A stretch of DNA of 63,692 nt from Dorea sp. (GCA_022769185.1 JALEKG010000038.1:1-63692), one strand, 5' to 3'. Numbered from the stretch's first letter, positions 7,776 through 16,912 are shown. Notes: generated from the sequence alone by a model not told the origin. Program-made: numbers and translations.

Positions 7776-8141
7776 ATGGAAAAATTAGGAGAAGGAATCA
7801 AGAAAGTATTACTTGCAGGAATCGGCGCTGTAGCGGTGACTGGGGAAAAGTCAAAAGAACTGTTGGATGAGATGGTGAAAAAGGGAGAACTGACGGTAGA
7901 GCAGGGAAAGGTCCTGAATGAAGAATTAAAGCATAATGTGAAGAAGACGGTAAAAGAAAAAGTCAATGCGACTGTGAAATCTTCTGCGCAGGAAGATCTG
8001 GATGAACTTTTGAATCAGATGACACCGGAACAGATGGAAGCGTTAAAACAGAAAATTCTGATGAAAGAACAGATGGAATCTGTCGACAGTGAGATTGTAG
8101 ATGAAGCAGAAGTAGAGCAGGAAGACGGCATAGATGAGTAA
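7776..8141 (+). CDS. Phasin-like coiled-coil protein
   Basis: 121 residues: a short hydrophobic/amphipathic N-terminus (EGIKKVLLAGIGAVAVTGEK), then a long predicted helix (KELLDEMVKKGELTVEQGKV) and a very acidic tail. This pattern matches the phasin-like/PhaF-PhaI-type family (COG3937) known as polyhydroxyalkanoate granule-associated proteins; no PHA synthase is seen here. Its last 8 nt overlap the start of the UbiB-like kinase, so the two are translationally coupled and probably act together, perhaps on a membrane or lipid surface. The function is inferred only. Confidence 0.7.
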   Translation: MEKLGEGIKKVLLAGIGAVAVTGEKSKELLDEMVKKGELTVEQGKVLNEELKHNVKKTVKEKVNATVKSSAQEDLDELLNQMTPEQMEALKQKILMKEQMESVDSEIVDEAEVEQEDGIDE

Positions 8142-9717
8142 AGAAGAATCCAGAGAATATCGGGACAGGCTGAAAGAAATCACGTCGGTTCTGCGGAAAA
8201 ATGGGATAACCAGAGGACTTACACCACAGAAACTGAGAATCATTCTGGAAGAACTGGGACCGACTTATATCAAGATTGGTCAGATCATGTCGCTGCATTC
8301 CGATATTCTTCCGAAGAGATACTGTGATGAATTAATGAAGCTTTGCTCGGACGTAGCTCCGATGCCTTTTTCAGAGGTGAGAGAGGTCGTTGAGCAGGCG
8401 TATGGCTGCCCATGGAGTGAGATTTTTTCTGAGATTGATGAAAAACCGCTTGGGTCTGCTTCAATTGCACAGGTCCATCGTGCGCTTCTGCTGGATGGTG
8501 CACAGGTGGTCGTTAAGGTCCAGAGAAAAGGAATCTATGAGATGATGGCTCGTGACATCGGACTACTCCATAAAGCGGTAAAGCTCTTGCCACCAATCAG
8601 CCTGAAGGGCATGGTTGATTTTGATATGGTTCTGGATGAGCTTTGGAGTGTGACGAGAGAAGAGATGAATTTTCTGACCGAAGCATCGAATATAGAGGAA
8701 TTTGCCCGCTATAATAAGGAAGTGGCATTTGTCAGAGTTCCAAGGCTTTATCAGGAATATACTACGATGCATGTGCTGGTGATGGAATATATTGGAGGAT
8801 ATGCAATTGATGATAAGGAAGCTTTGCTGGCGGATGGTTATGATCTTCATGAGATTGGAAGTAAGCTGATTGATAATTTTATTAAGCAGGTGATTGAAGA
8901 CGGATTTTTTCATGCGGATCCACATCCGGGAAATGTGAAAGTAAAAGACGGGAAAATTGTCTGGATTGATATGGGAATGATGGGAAGGCTTACCGAACGG
9001 GACCGCGAACTGGTTGGTAAGGCGGTTAAAGGCGTGGCAGAGAATGATATCGGAATCATTCAGGAAGCAGTGCTGGCTCTGGGAGAATTTAAGGAAAAAC
9101 CTGACCAGAGTAAGTTGTATGAAGATATCACAGCCCTCATGGCGAAATATGGCTCGCTTGATATGGGTGAGATTGATGTCGCAGAAGTTATGATGGACTT
9201 GATGGATGTTATGAAAGAAAATAAGATCATGATGCCACATGGTTTGACAATGCTTGCACGAGGGCTTACGCATATGGAAGGTGTTCTGGCAGATATTGCA
9301 CCAGAGATCAATATGATAGAAATTGCGTCCAGACGGATGGCGAATTCGTATATCAAAGGGATAGATTGGAAACAGGATGCCAGGAAAATGGGAAAAACTC
9401 TGTACCGTTCGTTTCATAAGGCAATAGACATTCCTTCACTTGCGGCGGATGCCCTGCAGGGAATGATGAAAGGACAGACAAAAATCAATCTGGATCTGCA
9501 TGCTTCGATCGAACTGGAACGTTTGTTAAGACGTCTGATACGGAATGTCGTCATGGGACTTTGGGTTATGGCTCTTCTGATCAGTTCGAGTATTATCTGT
9601 ACGACGGATATGCAGCCGAAGCTGGGCGGGATTCCGGTGCTTGGTGCGGCAGGATATGTAATTGCATTTGGAATCGTCATGTATACATTCCTGAAACATA
9701 TTTTTTCAAGAAAATAA
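8134..9717 (+). CDS. ubiB: UbiB/AarF (ABC1) atypical kinase
   Basis: 527 residues. All ABC1/UbiB hallmarks are present: the KxGQ motif (YIKIGQIMSLHSDILP, about 46-61), the Ala-rich loop (GSASIAQVHRALL), the ATP lysine (VVVKVQR), the Glu of the ExD-type motif (EEMNFLTEASN), the catalytic-type FFHADPHPGN and the metal-binding WIDMGMMG. Two C-terminal transmembrane helices (about 470-522) anchor it. Family members have ATPase activity linked to quinone and lipid metabolism; ubiquinone is not expected in this organism, so a lipid or isoprenoid role is more likely. Coupled by overlap to the phasin-like gene. Confidence 0.9.
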   Translation: MSKEESREYRDRLKEITSVLRKNGITRGLTPQKLRIILEELGPTYIKIGQIMSLHSDILPKRYCDELMKLCSDVAPMPFSEVREVVEQAYGCPWSEIFSEIDEKPLGSASIAQVHRALLLDGAQVVVKVQRKGIYEMMARDIGLLHKAVKLLPPISLKGMVDFDMVLDELWSVTREEMNFLTEASNIEEFARYNKEVAFVRVPRLYQEYTTMHVLVMEYIGGYAIDDKEALLADGYDLHEIGSKLIDNFIKQVIEDGFFHADPHPGNVKVKDGKIVWIDMGMMGRLTERDRELVGKAVKGVAENDIGIIQEAVLALGEFKEKPDQSKLYEDITALMAKYGSLDMGEIDVAEVMMDLMDVMKENKIMMPHGLTMLARGLTHMEGVLADIAPEINMIEIASRRMANSYIKGIDWKQDARKMGKTLYRSFHKAIDIPSLAADALQGMMKGQTKINLDLHASIELERLLRRLIRNVVMGLWVMALLISSSIICTTDMQPKLGGIPVLGAAGYVIAFGIVMYTFLKHIFSRK

Positions 9718-9727
9718 ATATAAAAAT

Positions 9728-9767
9728 AAAAAAGTCTTATCTGTGAAAAACGGGTAAGGCTTTTTTT
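9728..9767 (+). terminator. Terminator after ubiB
   Basis: AAAAAAGTCTTATC and GGTAAGGCTTTTTTT form a stem closed by an 11-nt loop, followed by seven Ts. Confidence 0.85.
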
Positions 9768-9821
9768 GCACATTATTCATAAAAAATAAAATACATTTCA
9801 GTAAAGTTTTGTAAATTCAAG

Positions 9822-9854
9822 TGTCTTGTCATATGTAAACAACAATGGTATAAT
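9822..9854 (+). promoter_or_regulatory. nadABC promoter with candidate NiaR operator
   Basis: TTGTCA (9826-9831), 17-nt spacer, TATAAT (9849-9854) form a strong sigma-A promoter about 30 nt before nadA. The -35 box sits inside TGTCTTGTCATATGTAAACA (9822-9841), two TGT-x4-CA-like half-sites, which fits the position and general style of NiaR (nicotinate-responsive) operators. The regulator itself is encoded at the end of this operon. Operator assignment is inference. Confidence 0.6.
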
Positions 9855-9883
9855 AGGAAAAGTTTGAAAAGGAGAACATGATT

Positions 9884-10789
9884 ATGGATATCGTTGAAAA
9901 AATTAAAAAGTTAAAAGAAGAGAAGAATGCAGTGATTCTTGCACATTATTATGTAAGACCAGAAGTTCAGGGAATCGCAGATTATATTGGAGATTCTTTT
10001 TATCTCAGCAAGGTTGCGGTTGGATTAAAAGAACAGACGATTGTATTTTGCGGAGTTTCTTTTATGGGTGAAAGTGCGAAGATCTTGAACCCGGAGAAGA
10101 CGGTTCTGATGCCGGATCTGGAGGCGGATTGTGCGATGGCACATATGGCGGATCCGAAGGTAATTCAGAAGATGCGGGATACATATGATGATCTTGCGGT
10201 AGTATGTTATATCAATTCTACAGCAGAACTTAAGAAATATTCCGATGTATGTGTGACTTCTGCAAATGCAGTAAAAATTGTAAAGGCACTTCCGAATCAG
10301 AATATTTTCTTTATACCGGACAAAAACCTGGCACACTTTATTGCAGATCAGGTACCGGAGAAAAATTTTGTATACAATGATGGCTATTGCCCGGTACATG
10401 AGAAAATGCTGGTTAGTGAAATCCTGGAGGAAAAGCAGAGACATCCAAAGGCAGAGATCCTGACCCATCCGGAATGTCCGCAGGAAGTTCTGGAAATATC
10501 TGATTATATCGGAAGTACCTCTGGAATCATTTCGTATGCAGGGAAGAGCGAAAACAAGGAATTCATTATCTGTACGGAAAACGGTGTCCGTTATGAACTG
10601 GAAAAACAAAATCCCGATAAAAAGTTTTATTTTACCAGAACAGAACCGGTATGTGAGGATATGAAATTAATTACACTGGAGAAAATCGCACATGTACTGG
10701 AAACTGGGGAAAATGAGATTTATGTGACAGATGAGCTGCGAGAAGCATCGAAAAAACCACTGGAAAGGATGCTGGAACTGGCTAAGTAA
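9884..10789 (+). CDS. nadA: Quinolinate synthase NadA
   Basis: Condenses iminoaspartate with dihydroxyacetone phosphate to quinolinate, second step of de novo NAD synthesis, using an oxygen-sensitive [4Fe-4S] cluster. 301 residues from ATG 9884, the size of the compact three-Cys NadA type. The three cluster cysteines are visible at about residues 83 (EADCAMA), 169 (DGYCPVHE) and 257 (EPVCEDMK), near the spacing of Thermotoga NadA. Other conserved motifs: LAHYYVRPEVQ and YIGDSFYLS. ATG 9884 gives a 9-nt gap to GGAG; the ATG at 9878 would leave only 3. First gene of nadABC-niaR. Confidence 0.93.
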   Translation: MDIVEKIKKLKEEKNAVILAHYYVRPEVQGIADYIGDSFYLSKVAVGLKEQTIVFCGVSFMGESAKILNPEKTVLMPDLEADCAMAHMADPKVIQKMRDTYDDLAVVCYINSTAELKKYSDVCVTSANAVKIVKALPNQNIFFIPDKNLAHFIADQVPEKNFVYNDGYCPVHEKMLVSEILEEKQRHPKAEILTHPECPQEVLEISDYIGSTSGIISYAGKSENKEFIICTENGVRYELEKQNPDKKFYFTRTEPVCEDMKLITLEKIAHVLETGENEIYVTDELREASKKPLERMLELAK

Positions 10790-10821
10790 AGATAAAGTTA
10801 GCCTGTGTGGAGGATATCGTT

Positions 10822-11979
10822 ATGAAAATGAATACGAATGTTGTAATTGTTGGGAGTGGAGTTGGAGGATTATTCAGCGTACTAAACTTGCCGACAGATA
10901 AAGACGTTGTATTGATTACCAAATCAGATCTTGAAAGTAGTGATTCATTTCTGGCACAGGGTGGAATCTGTGTATTGAGGGATGAAGAGGATTATGACAG
11001 TTATTTTGAGGATACAATGAAAGCCGGACATTATGAGAACCGGAAGGAATCTGTAGATATCATGATCCGGAGTTCAAGGGAGATTATTCAGGATCTGGTT
11101 TCTTACGGAGTAGAATTTGAAAAGAAAGACGGAGAATTTGCATATACGAGAGAAGGCGCACATTCAAAGCCACGTATCTTGTTCCATGAAGATATTACCG
11201 GAAAAGAGATCACCAGTAAATTGCTTGCGCAGGTCAAAAAACTTCCGAACGTGACTCTTATGGAATATACGACAATGACAGACATTATTGAACAAAATGG
11301 AAAATGTGCCGGAATCATTGCAGAAAATCAAGAAGGGACGCTGGAAATCTATGCAGAGAATACGATTCTTGCAAGTGGTGGAATTGGCGGCAGATATAAG
11401 CATTCCACGAATTTTCCACATTTGACAGGAGATGCTTTGGATATATCTGAAAAACACGGAATCAGATTGGAACATCTGGATTATGTACAGATTCATCCGA
11501 CGACGCTTTATTCCACAAAGCCAGGAAGACGTTTCCTGATCTCTGAGTCAGTACGAGGAGAAGGAGCGGTATTATATAATAAGAAGAAAGAGCGTTTTGT
11601 GAATGAATTGCTCCCGAGGGATGTGGTAACAAAAGCAATCAGGGAGGAGATGGAGAAGGATGGAACGGATTATGTGTGGCTTTCGATGGAAAATATTCCA
11701 GAAGAAAAAATCTTAAAACATTTCCCGAATATCTACCGACATTGCTTGGAAGAAGGTTATGATGTAACGAAAGAATGTATCCCAGTTGTTCCGGCACAGC
11801 ATTACTTTATGGGAGGAATCTGGGTGGATTCTGACAGTCGGACTTCTATGGGGCACCTTTATGCTGTTGGGGAGACCAGCTGTAATGGTGTACACGGAGC
11901 CAATCGTCTGGCAAGTAATTCTCTGCTGGAAAGTCTGGTATTTGCAAAGAGAGCGGCAAAAAGGATCAGTATAGATTAG
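10822..11979 (+). CDS. nadB: L-aspartate oxidase NadB (short form)
   Basis: Flavoprotein that oxidises L-aspartate to iminoaspartate for NadA; in anaerobes fumarate is the probable electron acceptor. The FAD Rossmann motif is at the N-terminus (VVIVGSGVGGLFSVLNL, about residues 7-23), the SxxAQGG flavin contact is SFLAQGGI, and the active-site stretch includes HPTTLY, GEGAVLYN and the C-terminal GETSCNGVHGANRLASNSLLE. At 385 residues it lacks the C-terminal helical domain of the 530-residue E. coli enzyme, as in many Clostridia. Start 10822 chosen for its spacing to GGAGG. 32 nt after nadA. Confidence 0.92.
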   Translation: MKMNTNVVIVGSGVGGLFSVLNLPTDKDVVLITKSDLESSDSFLAQGGICVLRDEEDYDSYFEDTMKAGHYENRKESVDIMIRSSREIIQDLVSYGVEFEKKDGEFAYTREGAHSKPRILFHEDITGKEITSKLLAQVKKLPNVTLMEYTTMTDIIEQNGKCAGIIAENQEGTLEIYAENTILASGGIGGRYKHSTNFPHLTGDALDISEKHGIRLEHLDYVQIHPTTLYSTKPGRRFLISESVRGEGAVLYNKKKERFVNELLPRDVVTKAIREEMEKDGTDYVWLSMENIPEEKILKHFPNIYRHCLEEGYDVTKECIPVVPAQHYFMGGIWVDSDSRTSMGHLYAVGETSCNGVHGANRLASNSLLESLVFAKRAAKRISID

Positions 11980-12004
11980 TGATAGAAAAGGAGAGATAGG
12001 AGAT

Positions 12005-12856
12005 ATGAATACAATCACAATGAAACTTCAGGCAGATCATCTGATTATGGAAGCGTTACGTGAAGATATTTCCAGCGAAGATGTGACAACGAATTCTGTG
12101 ATGAAAGAGGCGGTTCAGGGAGAAGTGGACCTAATCTGTAAACAAGACGGAATTATTGCGGGTCTTCCAGTTTTTCAGAGAGTTTTTGAACTTTTAGATG
12201 AAAAAGTAAAGGTAGAGTTATACTGTAAAGATGGAGATACAGTAACCAATGGACAGTTGATGGGAAAAGTTTTCGGCGATATTCGTGTCCTTTTGTCCGG
12301 TGAAAGGGTGGCGCTGAATTATTTGCAGAGAATGAGTGGAATCGCTACTTACACACATTCTGTTGCTATATTGCTGGAAGGTAGTCATACAAAACTTCTG
12401 GATACTAGAAAAACCACTCCGAATATGCGTATTTTTGAAAAATATGCAGTACGCGTAGGCGGAGGATATAATCACCGTTATAATCTTTCTGACGGAGTCC
12501 TTTTAAAAGACAACCATATCGGAGCGGCAGGAAGTGTAACCAAAGCAGTTCAGATGGCAAAAGATTATGCTCCATTTGTACGCAAGATTGAAGTAGAAGT
12601 GGAAAATCTGGAGATGGTAAAAGAAGCGGTAGAAGCAGGTGCTGATATTATTATGCTGGATAATATGTCTACAGAAGATATGCAGGAAGCAATTCGTATC
12701 ATAGGCGGAAGAGCTGAAACAGAGTGCTCCGGCAACGTTACAAAAGAAAATATCGGAAGACTGACTTCTCTGGGAGTTGATTATATCTCCAGTGGAGCAC
12801 TGACACATTCTGCACCAATTTTGGATATTTCACTTAAGAACCTTCACGCAATTTAA
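12005..12856 (+). CDS. nadC: Nicotinate-nucleotide pyrophosphorylase NadC
   Basis: Quinolinate phosphoribosyltransferase: converts quinolinate and PRPP to nicotinate mononucleotide, CO2 and PPi. 283 residues, normal length. Seen motifs: ALREDISSEDVTT near the N-terminus, the quinolinate-binding LSGERVALNYLQRMSGIATYT, TRKTTPNMR (residues about 138-146), the KDNHI loop, VEVENLEM and the phosphate-binding GADIIMLDNMS at the end of the barrel. Completes aspartate-to-NaMN synthesis with nadA and nadB in one operon; preceded by GGAGATAGGAG. Confidence 0.95.
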   Translation: MNTITMKLQADHLIMEALREDISSEDVTTNSVMKEAVQGEVDLICKQDGIIAGLPVFQRVFELLDEKVKVELYCKDGDTVTNGQLMGKVFGDIRVLLSGERVALNYLQRMSGIATYTHSVAILLEGSHTKLLDTRKTTPNMRIFEKYAVRVGGGYNHRYNLSDGVLLKDNHIGAAGSVTKAVQMAKDYAPFVRKIEVEVENLEMVKEAVEAGADIIMLDNMSTEDMQEAIRIIGGRAETECSGNVTKENIGRLTSLGVDYISSGALTHSAPILDISLKNLHAI

Positions 12857-12906
12857 AAAATAAGTTATTATAAGTATAGAAATGTGTGGGAGGTGGCAGA
12901 GTCGGT

Positions 12907-13428
12907 ATGACAGGTGCAGATAGAAGGGAACAGATTGTCAAGCAGATACAGGATAGCCAGGTGCCGGTTTCCGGAACGAAACTGGCTTCTCTTTACGGTG
13001 TGAGCCGCCAGGTAGTCGTGCAGGACATTGCTCTGATCCGTGCGTCCGGTTATAATATTATTTCTACAAACAGAGGATATATCATCAATGAACCCAAGAA
13101 AGTGAGCAGAATATTTAAAGTTCATCATACAGATGAGCAGTTGGAAGAAGAATTGAATGCGATTGTAGATCTGGGTGGATGTGTGGAGAATGTAATGGTC
13201 CATCATCGTGTGTACGGAACTATGGAGGCTGATCTGGGGGTGAATTCCAGAAGAAAAGTTACGGAATTTATGGAGGATATCAGGAAGGGCAAATCCAGTC
13301 CGCTTAAAAATATTACTTCAAATTACCATTATCATCTGATCAGTGCAGACAGTGAGGAAACACTGGATCTGATAGAAGAAGAACTGAAAAAACGTAATTT
13401 CCTGGTAGAGATGACGCCGGGGGCTTAA
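12907..13428 (+). CDS. niaR: NiaR (YrxA) NAD biosynthesis repressor
   Basis: 173 residues: N-terminal HTH_11 winged helix (DRREQIVKQIQDSQVPVSGT, KLASLYGVSRQVVVQDIALIRASGYNI) and C-terminal 3H domain named for conserved histidines, here KVHHTDEQ, VMVHHRVYG and NYHYHLIS, which bind metal and nicotinic acid. In Firmicutes NiaR represses nadBCA and niacin uptake when niacin is present. Its place at the end of nadABC supports the assignment and implies feedback control. ATG 12907 follows GGGAGGTGG; an in-frame GTG lies at 12886. Confidence 0.92.
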   Translation: MTGADRREQIVKQIQDSQVPVSGTKLASLYGVSRQVVVQDIALIRASGYNIISTNRGYIINEPKKVSRIFKVHHTDEQLEEELNAIVDLGGCVENVMVHHRVYGTMEADLGVNSRRKVTEFMEDIRKGKSSPLKNITSNYHYHLISADSEETLDLIEEELKKRNFLVEMTPGA

Positions 13429-13539
13429 AGAAAAAGTAAAGAATCGGAAGATTAGCGGTAGTAATTTCACCTGAGGAAGAGTTATAATAAGAGTAAGAAA
13501 TGCGCAATTGTAAGAATTCTTCTAAAGGAGGGATTAAGT

Positions 13540-14157
13540 ATGGCAGAACACAAAATTATTACAATTGGCCGTCAATTTGGAAGTGGAGGTCATGAAATTG
13601 GCAATCTTCTGGCAACAAGACTGGATATTCCACTGTATGACAATAATCTGGTCCGGATGGTAGCAGAAAAACTGGATATTCGAGAAGAAACAGCACAGGC
13701 GGTGGATGAGACAACCTTGAACAGTTTCCTTTCCGGTTATGTCATTGCGCCGATGGAATATTCTTCTTATATTAAATCAGAAGAATATGTTCAGCCGCTG
13801 ACTGAGCAGGTATATGAACTGCAGTCAGAGATTATCCGTAAACTGGCAGACAGAAGCTCATGTGTGATTATCGGACGGTGTGCGGATTATGTTTTGAGAA
13901 ATAATCCGCAGTGTATCAATGTATTTATCTGTGCAAGCATGGAAGACCGGATTCATAGAATTGTGGAACGTTATGATCTTTCAGAGAGGAAAGCTGCGGA
14001 CCGGATCAAAAAAATTGACCGGGAACGGAGATACTATTATGAATCACATACCGGTCAGGAATGGGGAAGTATCAGTTCACACCAGATCTTGTTGAATGTA
14101 AGTCTCCTTGGAATGGAGAAAACAGTGGATATTCTGGAAGATATCTATAGAGGATAA
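13540..14157 (+). CDS. Cytidylate kinase-like protein
   Basis: 205-residue P-loop kinase of the cytidylate_kin_2 type. The phosphate loop is GRQFGSGGHEIGNLLA (residues 9-24) and the nucleotide-binding/lid region includes VIIGRCADYVL and ERYDLSERKAADRIKKIDRERRYYYE. This family is distinct from Cmk proper, is common in Clostridia, and its real substrate is uncertain; a nucleoside monophosphate is likely. Own promoter region with TATAAT (about 13481) and AAAGGAGGG before ATG. Ends at a perfect bidirectional terminator shared with the convergent gene. Confidence 0.82.
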   Translation: MAEHKIITIGRQFGSGGHEIGNLLATRLDIPLYDNNLVRMVAEKLDIREETAQAVDETTLNSFLSGYVIAPMEYSSYIKSEEYVQPLTEQVYELQSEIIRKLADRSSCVIIGRCADYVLRNNPQCINVFICASMEDRIHRIVERYDLSERKAADRIKKIDRERRYYYESHTGQEWGSISSHQILLNVSLLGMEKTVDILEDIYRG

Positions 14158-14160
14158 ACC

Positions 14161-14198
14161 ATAGAAAAAGGATTGGCAGAGGCCAATCCTTTTTCTAT
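14161..14198. terminator. Perfect bidirectional terminator
   Basis: ATAGAAAAAGGATTGGC and GCCAATCCTTTTTCTAT are exact reverse complements around a 4-nt AGAG loop. It sits between the convergent cytidylate-kinase-like gene and the PEP/pyruvate-binding gene, with T tracts in both directions; the minus-strand gene's stop codon lies within it. Confidence 0.92.
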
Positions 14199-16774
14199 GA
14201 TTCAATTCCGAGAAGCGTCTCTTTATTCTGAATATCAGAGTACAGGCGCAGATTTTTGGATCGGACATCATAGACATGGACAATTTCTTTATAATCTTCA
14301 CAATCCGGTAGAATATCTGTCAGCAGATTTTTTTCATCAGAAAAATAATTCTTGTTAAAATAGAGCGTTTTTTTATTATCAAATAAAGCGGTGTAAAATA
14401 TCTCAGTTTCTACCAGATCCTGGAACATGTGACTTCCATATGAAAGCTCTGGCATATAGCCGGCCTCGCTATCTGACACTTCACATATGGCACAGAAATG
14501 ATTGATTTCCGCAAAACTTACAGGGACACCGAGCTCTGGTGAAGAAGTGCCGATGCGACCAGGAGCGAACAGCATGAGATTGTCGGCATATTTGCGGAAA
14601 TGATGATTGATGTCACCGATAATATGTGCGATATCGGGTTTTTGTTTGTAAGGAAATTTATAATATGCTTTTGCGTCGATCCAGACAATATAATCAATCT
14701 TTTCGGCTCTTGAGCCACCCATAGAGGAGTCTGCAACATGAAAGACGATATGATCTTCCGGAAGATCCGGAACGTTAACGGCATCACCGCGTTTCCCGAT
14801 CTGCAGAGGGCGGCACTGAAGCAGATTAAAAACAAACTTGCCGTCTGCGTTTCCGTTGATAGTAAATTCGATATCTACCGGATAATCGTAGGCAGACTGC
14901 AGCGAGTGAAGTAGAGATTTCATGCAGTCAGTAAACTGACGGTTTTGTACCAGACCCTCACAGCTGGCAAAGAGAATCTCACGGTACTGTCCGCGTTCCC
15001 GGAAGGTGCGTTCTGCATCGAAATCGTGTTCCAGTACCATTTTTTTATACCAGGGATCCATATAAGGGGTCACTTCTTTGAGCGGCCTCGTGGCAAGTGA
15101 CTTAGAATGATAATCCATCAGGTCTACATAACGCTGTGAATATTGATGTCTGGACCAGCTGTCTGTCAGCGTGGAACGCTCGGGAGTGGCAAGATTGATG
15201 ATTCTTGGATAGTCTCCTTCTGTGCGGTCTACGGCACGGGTACCTAGTCCCATAACGAGGCGCAGCATACCTGCAGATGCATCCATGGAATCATTCCATC
15301 GGTAAGAGCTGTAGGAGTAGCCGACTCCGGCAGCGTTTGGCATCAGAAAATCTTCATACATGGAACCAGATACTCGTTGGATTAATAGCGCCATCTGTTC
15401 ATCTTTAAATCCGAGTCCTCGCTGCTTTCGGTATTCCAGAGCAGAACGGTTCATAGTGCTGGCATAGACTGTTCGAACAGCATCTTCCAGCTCATTTAAG
15501 CGATCTTCCATACTTCCTGAGTTAATACAGAAAACAGAGTCATATTTTCCGGCGAATGCATTGCCGAATGCATCTTCCAGAAGACTGCTGGAACGTATGA
15601 TGATAGGCCACTGCCCGAAATATTCCAGCATACGGATAAACTGAAGCCGGATAGATTCCGGAAAATTTCCGCTCTTAAATGCCTGCTCCAGGTCTGGGGC
15701 AAGCTTGAAATACCCTTCTTTTGTTTTCTGGTTAATATGGAGGCGCCAGAATTTGTTGTGTACGATATAAGTATAGAAGACATCCGATCCAAGATAGTAG
15801 GAGTCGTGTGGTTCCATGTGCTCATAAGCTTCCGGATTGTCCGTTTCGATAATCTTTCTTGCAAGCAGCATTCCACACGCTTTTCCGCCAATACTTCCGG
15901 TACCGATCATACGGTTAAATACATGGAAATAGTCTTCCGGTGTTAAATATTTCTTCAAGAGTGACAGTATCTTCTCATCACAGGACATCATATTTCGGGT
16001 AAATTTATCTTCTGCTTCTTCGGAAAAAGTGTGTGTTGTGTGATAAATGTGTCGGGTATCGCTAACGAAACGTTCCCAGCTGTCAAGATTCTGGTTCTCG
16101 TAGATGTGAGCGGTGTTATCGACAAGAGTATAGAAGCGACTGATCTCGTAGCCACCTTTTAAAGGCAGAAATGAGCCGCTTTCAGGGATGTACTGATGTG
16201 GAAGAAACATATTTGGAGAATATCGGTTCCAAACCTTGAGTGGATTAATATACAGACGGTCTTTATCGGTGTAAACATCTAAAAGAAGCTGAGTAGTCTC
16301 CTGAATACGGGCAATCGTGTCAAAAGAATGACGACCACGAAGAAGTGGAAAATATGCGACAGTGTTCAGCTCAAAAAGATATGGGCAAGTGACCTGAAAA
16401 AAATTGCCCATCATTAGATCGGTCGTCCAGGCAGTCTGAAGATCCGAAAGACAGTCGAATACATAGAAAGCATCTCTGCCTTCTGCTTTAATCCTTCTAC
16501 GGACATTCATGGTGAAGATTTCAAAACCTTCCGAGGGATCAAATTCATAAACCTGGATTCCGGGACATTCCTCAAGAAGTACAGGGTGTCCTGTAAAGTG
16601 CATGTAAAAGATTGTTTTCCCTTCAAGAATTAACTGGCTGCAATAAGGTTTTACAAAAAACAGATATTCCTGAATGTCGGATACCTGCCATACGACATTG
16701 TCACCCATGCGGATGGAATCCAACACCGAGTCTAGCCCTGGGAGTCCAGAAAAGATTCGTTCAAAAGTACTCAT
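14195..16774 (-). CDS. PEP/pyruvate-binding (PPDK_N) domain protein with RecA/KaiC-like N-terminus
   Basis: 859 residues. The N-terminal about 230 residues resemble a KaiC/RecA-type ATPase fold (LPGLDSVLDSIRMGDNVVWQ, FYVFDCLSDLQ) but lack a Walker A GKT. Residues about 285-690 match the ATP-grasp domain of PEP synthase/pyruvate phosphate dikinase: GTGSIGGKACGMLLAR, IIRSSSLLEDAFGNAFAGKY, MALLIQRVSG, DIEFTINGNADGKFVFNLLQ, CRPLQ. The phosphohistidine swivel domain (GGxTSH) and the PEP-barrel are absent, so it cannot be a standard PEP synthase. Standalone proteins of this build are known in anaerobes without a proven reaction. Transcribed alone on the minus strand. Confidence 0.75.
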   Translation of the reverse strand: MSTFERIFSGLPGLDSVLDSIRMGDNVVWQVSDIQEYLFFVKPYCSQLILEGKTIFYMHFTGHPVLLEECPGIQVYEFDPSEGFEIFTMNVRRRIKAEGRDAFYVFDCLSDLQTAWTTDLMMGNFFQVTCPYLFELNTVAYFPLLRGRHSFDTIARIQETTQLLLDVYTDKDRLYINPLKVWNRYSPNMFLPHQYIPESGSFLPLKGGYEISRFYTLVDNTAHIYENQNLDSWERFVSDTRHIYHTTHTFSEEAEDKFTRNMMSCDEKILSLLKKYLTPEDYFHVFNRMIGTGSIGGKACGMLLARKIIETDNPEAYEHMEPHDSYYLGSDVFYTYIVHNKFWRLHINQKTKEGYFKLAPDLEQAFKSGNFPESIRLQFIRMLEYFGQWPIIIRSSSLLEDAFGNAFAGKYDSVFCINSGSMEDRLNELEDAVRTVYASTMNRSALEYRKQRGLGFKDEQMALLIQRVSGSMYEDFLMPNAAGVGYSYSSYRWNDSMDASAGMLRLVMGLGTRAVDRTEGDYPRIINLATPERSTLTDSWSRHQYSQRYVDLMDYHSKSLATRPLKEVTPYMDPWYKKMVLEHDFDAERTFRERGQYREILFASCEGLVQNRQFTDCMKSLLHSLQSAYDYPVDIEFTINGNADGKFVFNLLQCRPLQIGKRGDAVNVPDLPEDHIVFHVADSSMGGSRAEKIDYIVWIDAKAYYKFPYKQKPDIAHIIGDINHHFRKYADNLMLFAPGRIGTSSPELGVPVSFAEINHFCAICEVSDSEAGYMPELSYGSHMFQDLVETEIFYTALFDNKKTLYFNKNYFSDEKNLLTDILPDCEDYKEIVHVYDVRSKNLRLYSDIQNKETLLGIES

Positions 16775-16912
16775 AGAAAACGCTCCTTTCGTAAATAATC
16801 ATTCCTGATTTTAGTATACATGAAAAATGGAAAAATTGCCTTGAAAAATTAGTCTTCAACCACTAGAATAGACATATTAAAGTGAAAAAAGAATAGAAAG
16901 GTTTATGAATAT

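Noticed and set aside
8563..9417. 284-residue minus-strand frame
   Set aside because: Antisense shadow of the UbiB-like kinase; His/Phe/Ile-rich composition and no binding site.
16775..16912. yybP-ykoY manganese riboswitch before the putative Mn transporter
   Set aside because: The 138-nt gap shows no paired structure or conserved loops of that riboswitch and includes the divergent gene's own upstream region.
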